Positions 27,434 to 37,850 of a DNA stretch of 40,955 nucleotides are shown here, in pieces. The DNA lies in assembly GCA_001184395.1 (NCBI GenBank), contig LFLF01000021.1, positions 1 to 40,955 on the forward strand, written 5' to 3'. The stretch's first letter is position 1. Every line of letters starts with the position of its first letter. The stretch comes from Candidatus Paraburkholderia calva. GTDB lineage: Bacteria; Pseudomonadota; Gammaproteobacteria; Burkholderiales; Burkholderiaceae. The notes under the pieces were generated by a model. That model was not told where the DNA came from and searched no databases. It saw only the letters and a list, made by a program, of their open reading frames with translations. A program made the position numbers and the translations under genes.

Positions 27434-27751
27434 ATGACAGACGAGGAATACCTGAGGCTGGCCGAGACCGCGCTGACGGCCATCGAGCGCTCGGTGGACA
27501 ATGCCGACGCCGATATCGAGTTCGAGCGCAGCGGCAACGTTCTGACGCTGGAATTCGAAAATCGCACCAAGGTGATCGTGAATCTGCAGCCGCCAAAACA
27601 TGAAATCTGGCTCGCGGCGAAAGCCGGCGGATTCCATTACAAATACGTCGATGGCAAGTGGCGCGACACGCGCGACGACAGCGAATTCTTCGCGACCTTG
27701 TCGAAGTATTCGACGGAACAGGCAGGCGAACCGGTCAGTTTCAAAGCATAA
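27434..27751 (+). CDS. cyaY: Iron donor protein CyaY (bacterial frataxin)
   Basis: CyaY (105 residues) binds iron through an acidic ridge and tunes iron-sulfur cluster assembly on IscS. The acidic first helix ([20 protein letters not shown] and the following [10 protein letters not shown]) and the beta-sheet core [20 protein letters not shown] with [11 protein letters not shown] are conserved. I choose ATG 27434 with GGAG at 27425-27428; the upstream in-frame ATG at 27422 would overlap that site. Its promoter region is occupied by the 13-bp array. Confidence 0.93.
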   Translation: MTDEEYLRLAETALTAIERSVDNADADIEFERSGNVLTLEFENRTKVIVNLQPPKHEIWLAAKAGGFHYKYVDGKWRDTRDDSEFFATLSKYSTEQAGEPVSFKA

Positions 27752-27783
27752 AAACGCGGGCGGATGAATGCATCCGTCCGCGC
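27752..27783 (-). terminator. Terminator downstream of mrcA
   Basis: An 11-12-bp stem with one wobble (27755-27766 with 27771-27782) lies between the convergent cyaY and mrcA. On the minus strand it is followed by a T run (the AAAA at 27751-27754), so it mainly serves mrcA. Confidence 0.65.
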
Positions 27784-27825
27784 TTCGTTTGGCCTTCGAT
27801 CTTCGGCTTGCGCCGGTCGACGCGC

Positions 27826-30231
27826 TCACTGTCCCTTGAACAGATTCATGATGTCCTGTTTTTCCTGCTCGCCCACTTCCGGCGTCGGCGCGGCGACACC
27901 CGACACGCCGCCTTCCGGCGCCTGACTCACGCTGATCGTCGCGATGAAGCCGTGACCCGGCGTCATGTCGTCGAAGTACAGTTCGCCGCCGAGCGATTTC
28001 ACATCGGGCGGCATTGTTGGCTTCCACTCCGGCACACCTTGCAGCGCGCGCTTCATGTAGTCCATCCATACGGGCAGCGCGAGGCCGCTGCCGGTTTCCT
28101 TGTCGCCTAGGCTGCGCGGATTGTCGTAGCCGATCCATGCGATCGCGACGAGTGTGCGCTGATAGCCCGCGAACCAGGCATCGCGCGAATCGTTGGTCGT
28201 GCCCGTCTTGCCGGCGAGGTCGGTGCGCTTCAGTTCGTTGGTCTTCGCGCCCGTGCCGCGCTGCGCGACGCTTTGCAGCAGGCTGTTCATCACATAGGCG
28301 TTACGCGGCGTGATGGCGAGCGGCGCGCTCTGCTGTGCGACCAGCGGTTGCGGATGCGACACGACCGCGCCGTACGGATCGGTGATATCCGCGATCAGAT
28401 ACGGATTGACGCGATAGCCGCCGTTCGCGAACACCGCATAGCCCGCGGCCATCTGCAAGGACGTGACGAGACCGGCGCCGAGTGCTATCGGCAGATAGGC
28501 GGGCTGCTTGTCCGAGTCGAAACCGAAGCGTGTCACGTACTGCTGCCCGTACTTGGTACCGATGTTGTTGAGGATGCGGATCGACACCATGTTCTTCGAG
28601 CGCTGCAACGCGGCGCGCATGGTTATCGGGCCGTCGAAGCCGCCGCCGTAGTTCTTCGGCTCCCACGCCTGCCCGCCGGTTTCCGCCGCGCTAAAGAACA
28701 GCGGTCCGTCGTTGATGATGGTCGCCGGCGACAAGCCTTTTTCGAGCGAAGCCGAATAGATGAACGGCTTGAAGCTCGAACCCGGCTGACGCCATGCCTG
28801 CGTCACATGATTGAACTTGTTCTTGTTGAAGTCGAAGCCGCCGACCAGCGCGCGGATTGCGCCGTCCTGCGGAACCATCGAGATCAGCGCGCCTTCCACT
28901 TGCGGCAATTGGGTGATGATCCAGTCGCCGTCGTCGTTCTTCATGAGCCGCACGATCGCGCCCGAACGGATGCGCGCGTTCAGCTGCGCCTTCGGCCCCA
29001 GCGCATACGCGACGAAGCGCAGATCGCTGCCGCTGATCGTTGCCACATTGCCGTCGATGAAGCTCGCCTTCACTTCCTTCGGGCTCGCCGAGGTGACGAC
29101 CGCCGCGACGATCTCGCCGTTGTCCGGATGCTCCGCGAGCGCGTCGTCGATAGCTTGTTCTCGGTCATCCGGGTTCTTCGGCAGATCGATATAGCCTTCC
29201 GGCCCGCGATATCCGTGACGATGCTCGTAGTCCATCAGACCTTTGCGCACGGCTTTGTACGCGGCGTCCTGATCGGCGGAATCGATGGTGGTCACGACGT
29301 TCAGGCCGCGCGTGTAGGCTTCCTCGCGGTATTGCGCATACATCATCTGGCGCACCATTTCCGCGACGTATTCGGCATGCACGCTGAATTCGCGGCCCTG
29401 GCCTTTCACGACGAGCGGCTGCTTCTTCGCCTGCTCGTACTCGTCTTCGCTGATGCAATTCAGTTCGTGCATGCGTTGCAGGATGTACTCCTGCCGCATC
29501 TTCGCGCGCTTCGGGTTGACGACCGGGTTATAGGCCGACGGCGCTTTCGGCAGGCCGGCGAGCATGGTGGCTTCGGCAAGCGTCACATCTTTCAGGTCCT
29601 TGCCGAAGTACACGCGCGCGGCGCTCGCGAAACCGTACGCGCGCTGGCCGAGATAGATCTGATTCATATAGACTTCGAGAATCTGATCTTTCGTCAGCGC
29701 ACGCTCGATCTTGTAGGCGAGCAGCATCTCGTAGATCTTGCGCGTATAGGTCTTTTCGCTCGACAGGAAGAAGTTGCGCGCCACCTGCATGGTGATCGTG
29801 CTCGCGCCCTGCGATGCATGCCCGTTCGACAGCGCGACGGTTCCCGCGCGCAGGATGCCAGTGAGATCGACGCCGCCGTGATCGTAGAAACGCGCGTCCT
29901 CGATGGCGAGCACGGCTTTCTTCAAATGATCGGGCACGTCCTGAATACGCACGACGCGGCGGCGTTCTTCACCGAATTCGCCGATTAGCACGTGATCGGC
30001 GGTGTAGATGCGCAGCGGCACCTTCGGCTTGTAGTCCGTGAGCGCATCGAGCGACGGCAGATTGGGCATCGCGACGACGAGCGCGTACGCGAGCACGAGG
30101 CCCGCGCACACGATCATCCCGAAAATGCTGATGAAGAAACCAAATAACAGCCGCTTCCACCAGGGGCTGCGTTTCGGATTCTTTCCTTCGGGCGGTTGAG
30201 ACGGCGGGTTGGTCGGAGAAGAGGATTGCAT
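27826..30231 (-). CDS. mrcA: Penicillin-binding protein 1A
   Basis: MrcA/PonA (801 residues) is a bifunctional class A peptidoglycan synthase of the inner membrane. A short cytoplasmic Pro-rich N-terminus and one membrane anchor (FGFFISIFGMIVCAGLVLA) precede the GT51 glycosyltransferase domain with the catalytic AIEDARFYDHGGVD and GASTITMQVARNFFL. The transpeptidase domain shows SSFK (SxxK), SKN and KTGTT. An OB-like insertion lies between the two. I choose ATG 30231 with GGTGGT upstream; GTG 30252 would add seven residues. It is intact, unlike the divergent pil operon beside it. Confidence 0.95.
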   Translation of the reverse strand: MQSSSPTNPPSQPPEGKNPKRSPWWKRLLFGFFISIFGMIVCAGLVLAYALVVAMPNLPSLDALTDYKPKVPLRIYTADHVLIGEFGEERRRVVRIQDVPDHLKKAVLAIEDARFYDHGGVDLTGILRAGTVALSNGHASQGASTITMQVARNFFLSSEKTYTRKIYEMLLAYKIERALTKDQILEVYMNQIYLGQRAYGFASAARVYFGKDLKDVTLAEATMLAGLPKAPSAYNPVVNPKRAKMRQEYILQRMHELNCISEDEYEQAKKQPLVVKGQGREFSVHAEYVAEMVRQMMYAQYREEAYTRGLNVVTTIDSADQDAAYKAVRKGLMDYEHRHGYRGPEGYIDLPKNPDDREQAIDDALAEHPDNGEIVAAVVTSASPKEVKASFIDGNVATISGSDLRFVAYALGPKAQLNARIRSGAIVRLMKNDDGDWIITQLPQVEGALISMVPQDGAIRALVGGFDFNKNKFNHVTQAWRQPGSSFKPFIYSASLEKGLSPATIINDGPLFFSAAETGGQAWEPKNYGGGFDGPITMRAALQRSKNMVSIRILNNIGTKYGQQYVTRFGFDSDKQPAYLPIALGAGLVTSLQMAAGYAVFANGGYRVNPYLIADITDPYGAVVSHPQPLVAQQSAPLAITPRNAYVMNSLLQSVAQRGTGAKTNELKRTDLAGKTGTTNDSRDAWFAGYQRTLVAIAWIGYDNPRSLGDKETGSGLALPVWMDYMKRALQGVPEWKPTMPPDVKSLGGELYFDDMTPGHGFIATISVSQAPEGGVSGVAAPTPEVGEQEKQDIMNLFKGQ

Positions 30232-30255
30232 AGCACCACCAAAAACAGTCACACG

Positions 30256-30288
30256 ATTATAGCCCTCCGGGTATAGGACATTTCTTAA
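30256..30288 (-). promoter_or_regulatory. Candidate promoter of mrcA
   Basis: On the minus strand a perfect TATAAT lies at 30261-30256, about 25 bases before the mrcA ATG. The best -35 candidates are GAAATG at 17 bases or TTAAGA at 21 bases spacing, both poor. The rest of the 316-base mrcA-pilM gap (30289-30568) shows no gene and no clear plus-strand promoter. Confidence 0.4.
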
Positions 30289-30568
30289 CGCTTACATTGA
30301 ATGCGCCGCGCGACGGTTCGCATCGATTCCTCTACCGGTTGTGCCCTCCTCGCCGAGACGGGTTGTGCGCTGATTTCGCGCAGGTTTCGCGTTCGTCGTC
30401 CACTTGCGCGCCGGTCTCTTCACGATACCCGCGATCGTGCGCCGAAGCATCTGTTTGTCGCGTGCCTAGGCCATTCGGCCGAATGTTCGCGGAGGCTGCA
30501 TCTCACCACAATTCTGTTACCGCAAAACGCTGAATGGTTCGGCGCGCGGGCGAAGGGTGAGGTGGTGA

Positions 30569-31578
30569 ATGAATAACGAAAGAACCTTGCAGGGATCGAT
30601 TCTCAAAGTCGCGCGGCGCTTCGCAGCGGGCATGCATATGAGCGAGGACGCCGTGCGGATTGCGGTCGTCAGCCGGAGAATCGCACCGGCGTTCGCGTCG
30701 GTGTGCGTCGATAATCTGGAGTGCGTCTCCCTGCCGGAGGGCGCGGTGGTGAACGGCGATTTCGTCGATTGCGCGCCGATCGTCGCGGTGTTGCGCGAGG
30801 CGTTCGGATGGCTGCCGGTGCGCGGGCCGTGGCGTCTTGGTGCGCTGCTCGATGGGCATGGCGTCGGCGGCGACATTCACGGCGAGCGTGCCGCTCACGC
30901 AGTTGATCGAACCGCGCATGGCACACACCACGCTCGCGGGCAATGATTCGCTTGGCGTGCTCGAGCTGGCTGTGCTGGCGGAGGCCGAACGCATCACGGG
31001 TATTGAGCGCGGCGCGCTGGCCATCGACTGGTTGGTGCAGGCGCGGGACCCCGGGCGCGCGCATGTGTCGATCGCGACGACGGCGCGGCGGCATGTCGAG
31101 GCGCGCATGGAAACGGCGTCGATGGCAGGCATTTCGCTGTCGGCCGTTGCCGGCGAACCGCTCGCCGCGCTGCGCGCGATGCGCCACATGGCCGATACCG
31201 AGCTCGACGTCGACGCGCGCTATCTCGTCTGCTGGCTCGAGCGCACGGGGTTGCACGGTTGGCTCGTCGAGGCGGGCGACGTGGAGGGCGCGATCCGTTA
31301 TCCGGCGGCGTGATATCGCAGCATCGGCGATGCGTTGCGCGATTTGGCGGGCGACTACGGCACCGCCGCGGCGTGTCTACGTGGACGACGGCGAAGTCGA
31401 TCTGATGGAGTGCACGGGCCTGCCACCGCCAGTGCTCTCGACGATGTTCGGATGTTCGGCGATGGAATTTTTCGCCACACCGTACTGCAACGTCAGCGCG
31501 AGGATCGACGCTGCGCTCCGGTGTTCGCCGCGCTTCGCGGTTGCGTTTGGACTGGCACTGCACGAGGTGACGCAATGA
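30569..31578 (+). pseudogene. pilM: Broken pilM: type IV pilus inner-membrane platform protein
   Basis: PilM is the cytoplasmic actin-fold protein that, with PilN and PilO, connects the pilus motor platform to the secretin. The remnant resembles the divergent PilM of Burkholderia relatives. Readable parts are MSEDAVRIAVVSRRIAP with ECVSLPEGAVVNGDFVDCAP in the first frame, MGMASAATFTASVPLTQLIEP through LDVDARYLVCWLERTGLHG in a second, and a C-terminal VDLMECTGLPPPVLSTMFG ending HEVTQ in a third. Frameshifts lie near 30840-30850 and 31305-31315 (TGA at 31311-31313). The end overlaps pilN by four bases (ATGA), as in an intact operon. Confidence 0.82.
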
Positions 31579-32122
31579 CGGCGACGTACGCAGTTTTCCT
31601 CGACGGTTTCAACCTGCTGCCGCACCGTGCCCACAAGCGCCGCGCGGTGCGGCGGCGACGCCTCGCCATTCTGGCGGTGGCGAGTTTCGCGCGGCGCTAG
31701 AAACGTCGTTGCGGACAGCGGATGCGCAGGTCGTTGAGCACACGGCGCTGGTGCGCGCCAAAACACAGCGGCGTCGCGCGCGCCACGCGATCGTTTTCTG
31801 GCGCTGCTCGAAACATTGGCCGATACGTCGCCCGAGCGCGGCGTCGCGCTACAACGCGTCTCGCAACGCAGCGACGAGGTGGAACTCGGCGCGCTCGCGC
31901 CGGATTCGGCGACCGCCGCGCGCTGGCTCAAGCGTCTCGAACATGCGCCGGGTGCAGGCGGTCGAGGTCGTCGAGATGAAGTGGCGCGCGGACACCGCTG
32001 CCTCAGGCAAGCGCGATTCGAGCGCAGCGGCATCGAACGCTACGAATTCACCGCTCGTGTGCTATCCAAAGGGCATCGAGGCGTTAACGCATGCGGTGCA
32101 ATCGAAAGGAAGCGGCAGATGA
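31575..32122 (+). pseudogene. pilN: Broken pilN: type IV pilus assembly protein
   Basis: PilN is a bitopic membrane protein that pairs with PilO. The start ATG 31575 gives a peptide with the family N-terminus FNLLPHRAHKRRAVRRRR, but a frameshift in the membrane-anchor region leads to TAG at 31698-31700. Further downstream, a different frame resembles the periplasmic part (GVALQRVSQRSDEVELGALA and WLKRLEHAPG). The final frame ends at TGA 32120-32122, overlapping the pilO ATG by four bases. At least two further frame changes occur in between. No functional product is possible. Confidence 0.78.
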
Positions 32123-33279
32123 GCACAATGACGATGGATATCTCGATGCGTGCGCGGTCAGCCGTGACGCATGCGGTCTTTTTGGCGCCCGATGCCTGGT
32201 TGAACCGCCGGACGTTCGGGATCGCGCTCGGCGTTGCGGTGCTGGTGTTCGCGCTCGGCGCGCGCGTGCGGACTAATCGATCTCGATGCGGCCCGCGGCG
32301 CGTTCGCGGCCGCGCGGGCTAAAACGGATGAAACGCGCCGACTCGTCGCCGATCTGCCGGCCTTGCGGGCGCGCGGGGCGGCCAGCGATTCATAGCCAGA
32401 AACGTGGACTGGCGCGGACGCGCTGAACGATGTCGTGAAACTCGCCGCACAAAGCGGACTGCGCGTGACCGGAATCGAGCCGAAGGCGCCCGCGCCCGCC
32501 AGCCGCACCGCGCCGCGCCGCCGACGCAACCTTCCGGGCGCGCCTTGCACTTTCGGGCGGAAGGCGTGTTCGGCGAGGCGCTTTATGGAAGCGCTCACCG
32601 GATTGCCGCGCCTCGTCGTGCCGGAGTGCACGCAAATCAAACGCGTGGGGAGCGTGTCGTAAGCATCGATACGACCCTGCTGCGCATGTTTGACACGTTG
32701 CCCGCCGTGCCGCTCGCCGCAGCCCCGCGCGGCAATGTTTTCGCGATCGATCCGTTCGGCAAGGAAACGGCGGGCGGCTTCGCGCGCGGTGCGGATCTGC
32801 TGCTGGTCGGGACCTTCGTCGGGCGAAATCACGCGATGGCGCTGGTGCAGAGTGGGCCGGGCGTCGACGGTTTCGTGCAGGGCCAGAAGATCGGCGACGA
32901 GCGTCTCGAGCGCATCGCGCCGCGCACGATCGAACTCGCCGGCGACGACGGCGTGGCACGGACGCTGGCGTTTGCCGACCTCGCCGAAAGTGGAGAGATC
33001 GGACGCGTGCCGGCCTTCGCGTATCCGGCGTATCCGGTGCGCGATGACTCAGTTTCGAAGAGGCCCGTCAAAGGAGGCATTGCGCACCGCGCGCCTGCGA
33101 AAAACGCATCCGATGCGGACGCGCCCGACGATAAGCCGCCGAAGAAATCGCTCGCTACGAAGCGCAAGAGCGCCATCGCCGCTGCCGGAGACATTCCGCA
33201 CCATTCGATCTTCAGCGACACCCGCAAGGTCGATTCGCGCTCGGCCGGAAAGTCATCGCGCAAGGGGGATCGCTCGTGA
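32119..33279 (+). pseudogene. pilO: Broken pilO with PilP-like C-terminal part
   Basis: The start ATG 32119 opens an N-terminus with one membrane segment (FGIALGVAVLVFALGARV). A frameshift leads to a stop at 32320-32322; the original frame resumes as LIDLDAARGAFAAARAKTDE and is then cut by TAG at 32393-32395. The later part reads LRVTGIEPKAPAPAS, then LHFRAEGVFG and the long open stretch 32650-33279 with MFDTLPAVPLAAAP and a PilP/GspC-like segment DLLLVGTFVGRNHAMALVQS. So PilO- and PilP-like regions follow each other without a visible start between them; whether this was one fused gene or two cannot be settled here. Confidence 0.72.
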
Positions 33280-33396
33280 GCACGTTCATGCTGTATCCTC
33301 CGCGCATGGCCGCCGCGTGGCTGGCCGCGCTCGCGATCTCGGCGCGTACGGCGTTCGCATTTGCCGCCGAAGGGAACGAAGCGCCGCTGCCGCCGC

Positions 33397-33421
33397 TACC
33401 CGATGCATGTACCCGATGCAT
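33397..33421 (+). repeat. 13-bp tandem duplication inside pilQ
   Basis: TACCCGATGCATG (33397-33409) is followed by a second copy (33410-33421, last base diverged). Removing one copy restores the expected PilQ reading PLPDAFELQLSD, so this duplication is a direct cause of the frameshift. Confidence 0.9.
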
Positions 33422-34367
33422 TCGAATTGCAACTGTCCGACCTGACCACGATCGACACCGGCGTTCCGGTGATACAATCCGCAGCGGTGACGCCTGTGCC
33501 GTCCAACACGGAGGCCGCAGCGGCGGCACCGCTCGAAGGGCCGCCGCTGCCGCTCGCGCCGCCCACGCGGCTTGCGCGCGACGAGGCTGCCTCCACGCCA
33601 AGCAGGATTACGGCAAGCCCATCACGCTCGATCTGAAGAACGCCGATCTGGGCGCCGCGCTCCAGGCATTCGCGCGTTTCGCGGGTATCAACATCGTTGC
33701 GAGCGAAAAGGTGCGCGGTCAGGTGTCGCTGAATTTCGCCAACGTGCCGTGGCGGTACGCGTTCGACCCGCTCCTGGAAGTCAACGGCCTCGCTATGGAA
33801 AGAAACGCACGGCAACGTGATCTGAGTCGCGCCGCTCGCCGAACTCGCCGCGCGAAAAGCTGCGCTTCGAGGCGCACGCCCGCGCCGCCGATCTGGAGCC
33901 GCTCGCGAGCCGCATGTTCGTGCTGCGTTATCCGCGTGCCGAGGAGGTCCGCAAGATGCTCGCGGGCACCGGCAATCAGCGTGTGCTGTCCAAACGCGGC
34001 GCCACGATGGCCGATGCCCGCACCAATCTGCTGTTCGTCACCGATCTCGACGCGCGGGTGCGGCAGATCGCAGAACTCATCGCGGAGCTTGACCGGCCGA
34101 TGCCACAGGTGATGATCGAAGCGAGAATCGTCGAGGGGGAAGCCGGGCTGTCGCGCGATCTGGGCGTCAAGCTCGCGGTCGCGGGCATGGGCGGGCCGCC
34201 GTCATGCGGCTCGCGGGCGGTAAGGAAGGCGTGGTATACGATCTGTCTGGCGGGCCGATCAACGGTTTCGACGCGGCCACCGCCGGACTCACGCTGTTTG
34301 TCGCGCAGACCACGCGGCTGCTCAATGTAGAATTGAGCGCACTGGAGGCCGAAGGGCGCGGGCAATC

Positions 34368-34395
34368 GTGTCGCGGCCGCGGTGTCGCGGCCGCG
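34368..34395 (+). repeat. 14-bp perfect tandem duplication inside pilQ
   Basis: GTGTCGCGGCCGCG is present twice head to tail (34368-34381, 34382-34395). A single copy would encode the secretin segment [10 protein letters not shown]; the duplication adds 14 bases and shifts the frame. Confidence 0.9.
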
Positions 34396-34912
34396 CGTGA
34401 TGACGGCTGATCGGGTCAAATCCATCGTCGAGCAGGGGAAGGAGGTGCCGTATCAGGCGAAAGTCGGCAACAGCATGTTGGGCGTGCAATTTCGGCGCGC
34501 AACCCTCAAACTGGAGTCGAGCCGCGAATCACGCCGGACGGGCACGTCATTCTCGATCTGGACATCACTAAGGAAAATCTGGGCGCGCAGACGGCCAACG
34601 GGCCCGCGATCAACATCAAGCACGTGCAGACGCGCGTGGAGGTGGAAAACGCGGGACTGTCGCGATCGGCGGCATCTATGCCGACGACGACCGGGTCGAT
34701 ACCACCGGCGTCCCCGGGCTGTCGAAACTGCCGCTCGTCGGCTGGCTGTTCCGCCACGACGCACGGCGCAGCTCGCAGAGCGAACTCGTCATACTGATCA
34801 CGCTGCACGTGATCGCATCCAGCGGGTGAGGCTGGGGGCGCGGGCGCATAGCGCCGGCGCGACTCGACAAAGCAGGCAGTTTAACTTTAAGCTGCCGCAC
34901 GAACGAAATTCG

Positions 34913-35485
34913 ATGAACTGGAAGGAAACCGAGTTGCAGGAAGGGCAGGCGAACGCGAACATTTTTTTCGTCGGACTCATGGGAGCAGGCAAAACCACCG
35001 TGGGGCGTGCGGTTGCGCGCCGTCTGCAGCGTCCATTCATCGACTCGGATCATGAGATCGAGGCGCGCACGGGCGCGCGCATCCCGGTGATCTGGGAGCT
35101 GGAAGGCGAGGACGGCTTCCGTGAGCGCGAAGCGAGCATGATCGACGAGCTGTCGCAGTGCCCCGGCATCGTGCTTGCAACGGGCGGCGGCGCCGTGTTG
35201 CGGCCCGAAAATCGAGAAAATCTGAAGAATCGCGGCATCGTCATTTATTTGCGGGCCAATCCGCACGATCTGTGGCAGCGCACGCGGCGCGACAAGAATC
35301 GCCCGCTGTTGCAGACTGAAGACCCCCGCGCGAAGCTGGAAGCGCTGTTCAAGGTGCGCGATCTGCTCTATCACGAGACCGCGCATTTCGTCGTGGAAAC
35401 GGGACGTTCCACCGTGAACGCGCTCGTCAACATGGTCCTCATGCAATTGAAAGTGGCCGGCGTCATCAAGCCGGCCGAATCATAA
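34913..35485 (+). CDS. aroK: Shikimate kinase
   Basis: AroK (190 residues) phosphorylates shikimate with ATP in aromatic amino acid synthesis. The P-loop GLMGAGKTT is at residues 21-29, the Asp pair of the shikimate/Mg site at 44 and 46 ([11 protein letters not shown]), the glycine triplet at 91-93 (ATGGGAV), and the lid contains [12 protein letters not shown] choose ATG 34913. The same frame is open upstream to about 34382 through the dead pilQ, because the old pilQ stop lies in another frame. aroB follows after one base. The gene survives although it lies in the decayed pil operon. Confidence 0.94.
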   Translation: MNWKETELQEGQANANIFFVGLMGAGKTTVGRAVARRLQRPFIDSDHEIEARTGARIPVIWELEGEDGFREREASMIDELSQCPGIVLATGGGAVLRPENRENLKNRGIVIYLRANPHDLWQRTRRDKNRPLLQTEDPRAKLEALFKVRDLLYHETAHFVVETGRSTVNALVNMVLMQLKVAGVIKPAES

Positions 35486-35486
35486 A

Positions 35487-36584
35487 ATGTCCGCCACGAT
35501 TACCACCATGAATACCGTCAGCGTCGAACTGGACGAGCGCGCCTATCCCATCCATATCGGTGCGGGGCTGATAGGTCAGACCGAACTCTTTGCGCCGCAT
35601 ATCAAGGGCGCGTTGGTTGCGATCGTCACCAATTCGACGGTCGATCTGCTCTACGGCGACATGCTGCGCGCTGCGCTCGCGCCGCTTCGCAAAAAGGTGA
35701 CCACGGTCGTCCTTCCAGACGGCGAAGCGCACAAGAATTGGGAAATGCTCAATCAGATTTTCGACGCCCTGCTGACCGAACGCGCGGACCGCAAGACTAC
35801 GCTGATCGCGCTGGGCGGCGGCGTGGTGGGGGACATGACCGGCTTCGCGGCCGCGTGCTACATGCGCGGCGTGGCGTTCATCCAGGTGCCGACCACGCTG
35901 CTATCGCAAGTCGATTCGTCGGTGGGCGGCAAGACGGGCATCAATCATCTGTTCGGCAAGAACATGATCGGCGTGTTTTATCAGCCGCAAGCCGTGATCG
36001 CCGACATCGGCGCGCAGCATACGCTGCCGGAACGTGAACTCGCGGCGGGCATTGCGGAAGTCATCAAGACGGCGGCGATCAAGGACCCCGAGTTCTTCGA
36101 GTGGATCGAAGCGAATATCGATGCGCTAAATGCGCAGGACGAAGACGCGCTCGCGCACGCGGTGAAGCGCTCGTGCGAGATCAAGGCGTCGGTGGTTGCA
36201 TTCGACGAACGCGAAGGCGGCCAGCGCGCCATCCTCAATTTCGGCCATACCTTCGGGCACGCGATCGAAGCGGGCCTGGGTTACGGCGAATGGCTGCATG
36301 GCGAAGCCGTCGGCTGCGGCATGGTGATGGCGGCGGATCTGTCCGTGCGCCTGGGCAGGCTGGACGACGCCGCGCGCAAACGTCTGGTGCGCGTGATCGA
36401 AGCGGCGAAGCTGCCCGTGGTCGCACCGAAGCTCGGCGACGACCGTTATGTCGATCTGATGCGCGTCGACAAGAAGGCCGAAGCCGGCGAGATCAAATTC
36501 ATTCTGCTGACGCGTTTCGGCGCGACGGAAATCACGGGCGCGCCGGACAAGGCCGTGCGCGAAACGCTCGCAGCGAGCGTTTGA
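35487..36584 (+). CDS. aroB: 3-dehydroquinate synthase
   Basis: AroB (365 residues) converts DAHP to 3-dehydroquinate, the second step of the shikimate pathway, with NAD and a divalent metal. The NAD-binding region contains [18 protein letters not shown] and the substrate region [14 protein letters not shown]; the metal site includes [13 protein letters not shown] with its two histidines. The start could be ATG 35487 (one base after aroK) or ATG 35508, which matches the family start MxTVxVxL better; neither has a strong ribosome binding site. It forms an operon with aroK and dgt. Confidence 0.94.
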   Translation: MSATITTMNTVSVELDERAYPIHIGAGLIGQTELFAPHIKGALVAIVTNSTVDLLYGDMLRAALAPLRKKVTTVVLPDGEAHKNWEMLNQIFDALLTERADRKTTLIALGGGVVGDMTGFAAACYMRGVAFIQVPTTLLSQVDSSVGGKTGINHLFGKNMIGVFYQPQAVIADIGAQHTLPERELAAGIAEVIKTAAIKDPEFFEWIEANIDALNAQDEDALAHAVKRSCEIKASVVAFDEREGGQRAILNFGHTFGHAIEAGLGYGEWLHGEAVGCGMVMAADLSVRLGRLDDAARKRLVRVIEAAKLPVVAPKLGDDRYVDLMRVDKKAEAGEIKFILLTRFGATEITGAPDKAVRETLAASV

Positions 36585-36629
36585 ACCAGGGGAGGCGGCC
36601 TGAACCAAGAGAGCGATACGGAGCAGCCG

Positions 36630-37850
36630 GTGAGCGAAATCAAACGTGAATTACCGCCGGGCGTGCCGACATCGCTCGATCTCGAAGCGCATCTCGCGCG
36701 GTACGCGGCACATTCGTCGCAGTCGCGCGGACGCCGTCATCACGAAGCGCCGCCCGCCGCGCGCACCGAGTTTCAGCGCGATCGCGACCGCATCGTGCAT
36801 TCCACGGCCTTCCGGCGGCTCGAATACAAGACGCAGGTCTTCGTCAATCACGAAGGCGATCTGTTCCGCACGCGGCTCACGCATAGTCTCGAAGTCGCGC
36901 AAATCGCCCGGTCGGTCGCACGCAATCTGCGGCTGAACGAAGATCTCGTCGAAGCCATCTCGCTCGCCCACGATCTCGGGCATACGCCGTTCGGCCACGC
37001 GGGGCAGGATGCGTTGCACGACTGCATGCGCAATAACGGCGGCTTCGAACACAACCTGCAAAGTCTCGCGGTCGTCGATCAACTGGAAGAGCATTACGGC
37101 GCGTTCGACGGTCTCAATCTCTGCTTCGAGACACGCGAAGGCATTCTCAAGCATTGTTCGCGCGAAAACGCCCGCAAGCTGGGCGACCTCGGCGAGCGCT
37201 TTCTGACCGGCAGGCAGCCGACGCTGGAAGCGCAAATCGCCAATCTCGCCGATGAAATCGCCTACAACAACCACGATGTCGACGACGGTCTGCGCTCGGG
37301 CCTCATCATGCTGGAGCAACTTTCGGAAGTCAGCCTGTGGCTCACGCACTTCGAAGCGGCGCGCGCCGAGTATCCGGACATCGAAGGGCGCAGGCTGATT
37401 CACGAGACCATCCGCCGCATCATCAACATGCTGATCGTCGATCTGATCGACTCAACCAATCGCAATCTCGCGCGCGTCAAACCTGAATCGCTCGACGATG
37501 TTCGCCAGGCGCCGACGCTCGTCATGCACAGCGAGGAAATCGCCGCGCAAGCCGCCGCGCTTAAGCGCTTTCTCTTCAAGAACCTCTATCGTCACTACCG
37601 TGTGATGCGCATGGCCAACAAGGCCAGGCGCGTCGTCACCGGTCTGTTCGACGCCTTCACCGACGACCCGCGCCTGTTGCCGCCCGCCTATCAGGCGCGC
37701 GGGCCGGTTGCGGAGGAATCGGCGAACGATGCCGCCGCGCCGACTCACGGCAGCTCGCAGGCGCGTCTCATCGCGCATTACATCGCGGGCATGACCGACC
37801 GCTACGCATTGAAAGAGTATCAACGCCTGTTTGTCATCGATAACAACTAA
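36630..37850 (+). CDS. dgt: Deoxyguanosinetriphosphate triphosphohydrolase-like protein
   Basis: This HD-domain dNTP triphosphohydrolase (406 residues) hydrolyses dNTPs to deoxynucleoside and triphosphate, helping to set dNTP pools. The metal ligands lie in [12 protein letters not shown] (His85) and [15 protein letters not shown] (His114-Asp115), followed by [12 protein letters not shown]. The length matches the shorter dgt-like subgroup rather than E. coli Dgt. The start is GTG 36630 with GGAG at 36619-36622. In relatives I recall gltB following dgt; here a broken ugp operon follows instead. Confidence 0.9.
   Translation: MSEIKRELPPGVPTSLDLEAHLARYAAHSSQSRGRRHHEAPPAARTEFQRDRDRIVHSTAFRRLEYKTQVFVNHEGDLFRTRLTHSLEVAQIARSVARNLRLNEDLVEAISLAHDLGHTPFGHAGQDALHDCMRNNGGFEHNLQSLAVVDQLEEHYGAFDGLNLCFETREGILKHCSRENARKLGDLGERFLTGRQPTLEAQIANLADEIAYNNHDVDDGLRSGLIMLEQLSEVSLWLTHFEAARAEYPDIEGRRLIHETIRRIINMLIVDLIDSTNRNLARVKPESLDDVRQAPTLVMHSEEIAAQAAALKRFLFKNLYRHYRVMRMANKARRVVTGLFDAFTDDPRLLPPAYQARGPVAEESANDAAAPTHGSSQARLIAHYIAGMTDRYALKEYQRLFVIDNN

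Larger units (their letters stand above)
33276..34829 (+). pseudogene. pilQ: Broken pilQ: type IV pilus secretin
   Basis: PilQ is the outer-membrane secretin through which type IV pili pass. GTG 33276 starts a signal peptide (MAAAWLAALAISARTAFAFA). Recognisable pieces include [79 protein letters not shown] text split over frames, and the end [14 protein letters not shown]. Damage includes a 13-bp tandem duplication (33397-33421), a frame change near 33590-33600, a 4-base insertion with a Trp-to-stop change near 33800-33830, a deletion around 34190, a 14-bp tandem duplication (34368-34395) and single-base losses near 34515 and 34650. It is the most damaged gene in the window. Confidence 0.9.

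Noticed and set aside
28273..29988. Long open frame (571 codons) on the plus strand, opposite mrcA
   Set aside because: It is the mirror of a high-GC coding gene; the product is Arg/His-rich, without motifs, and mrcA on the other strand is a certain gene.
32404..33279. An intact gene of 291 codons in the pil region
   Set aside because: The open stretch begins with out-of-frame sequence; PilO-like and PilP-like motifs appear only in parts and in relation to stops and frame changes upstream, so it is part of a pseudogene.
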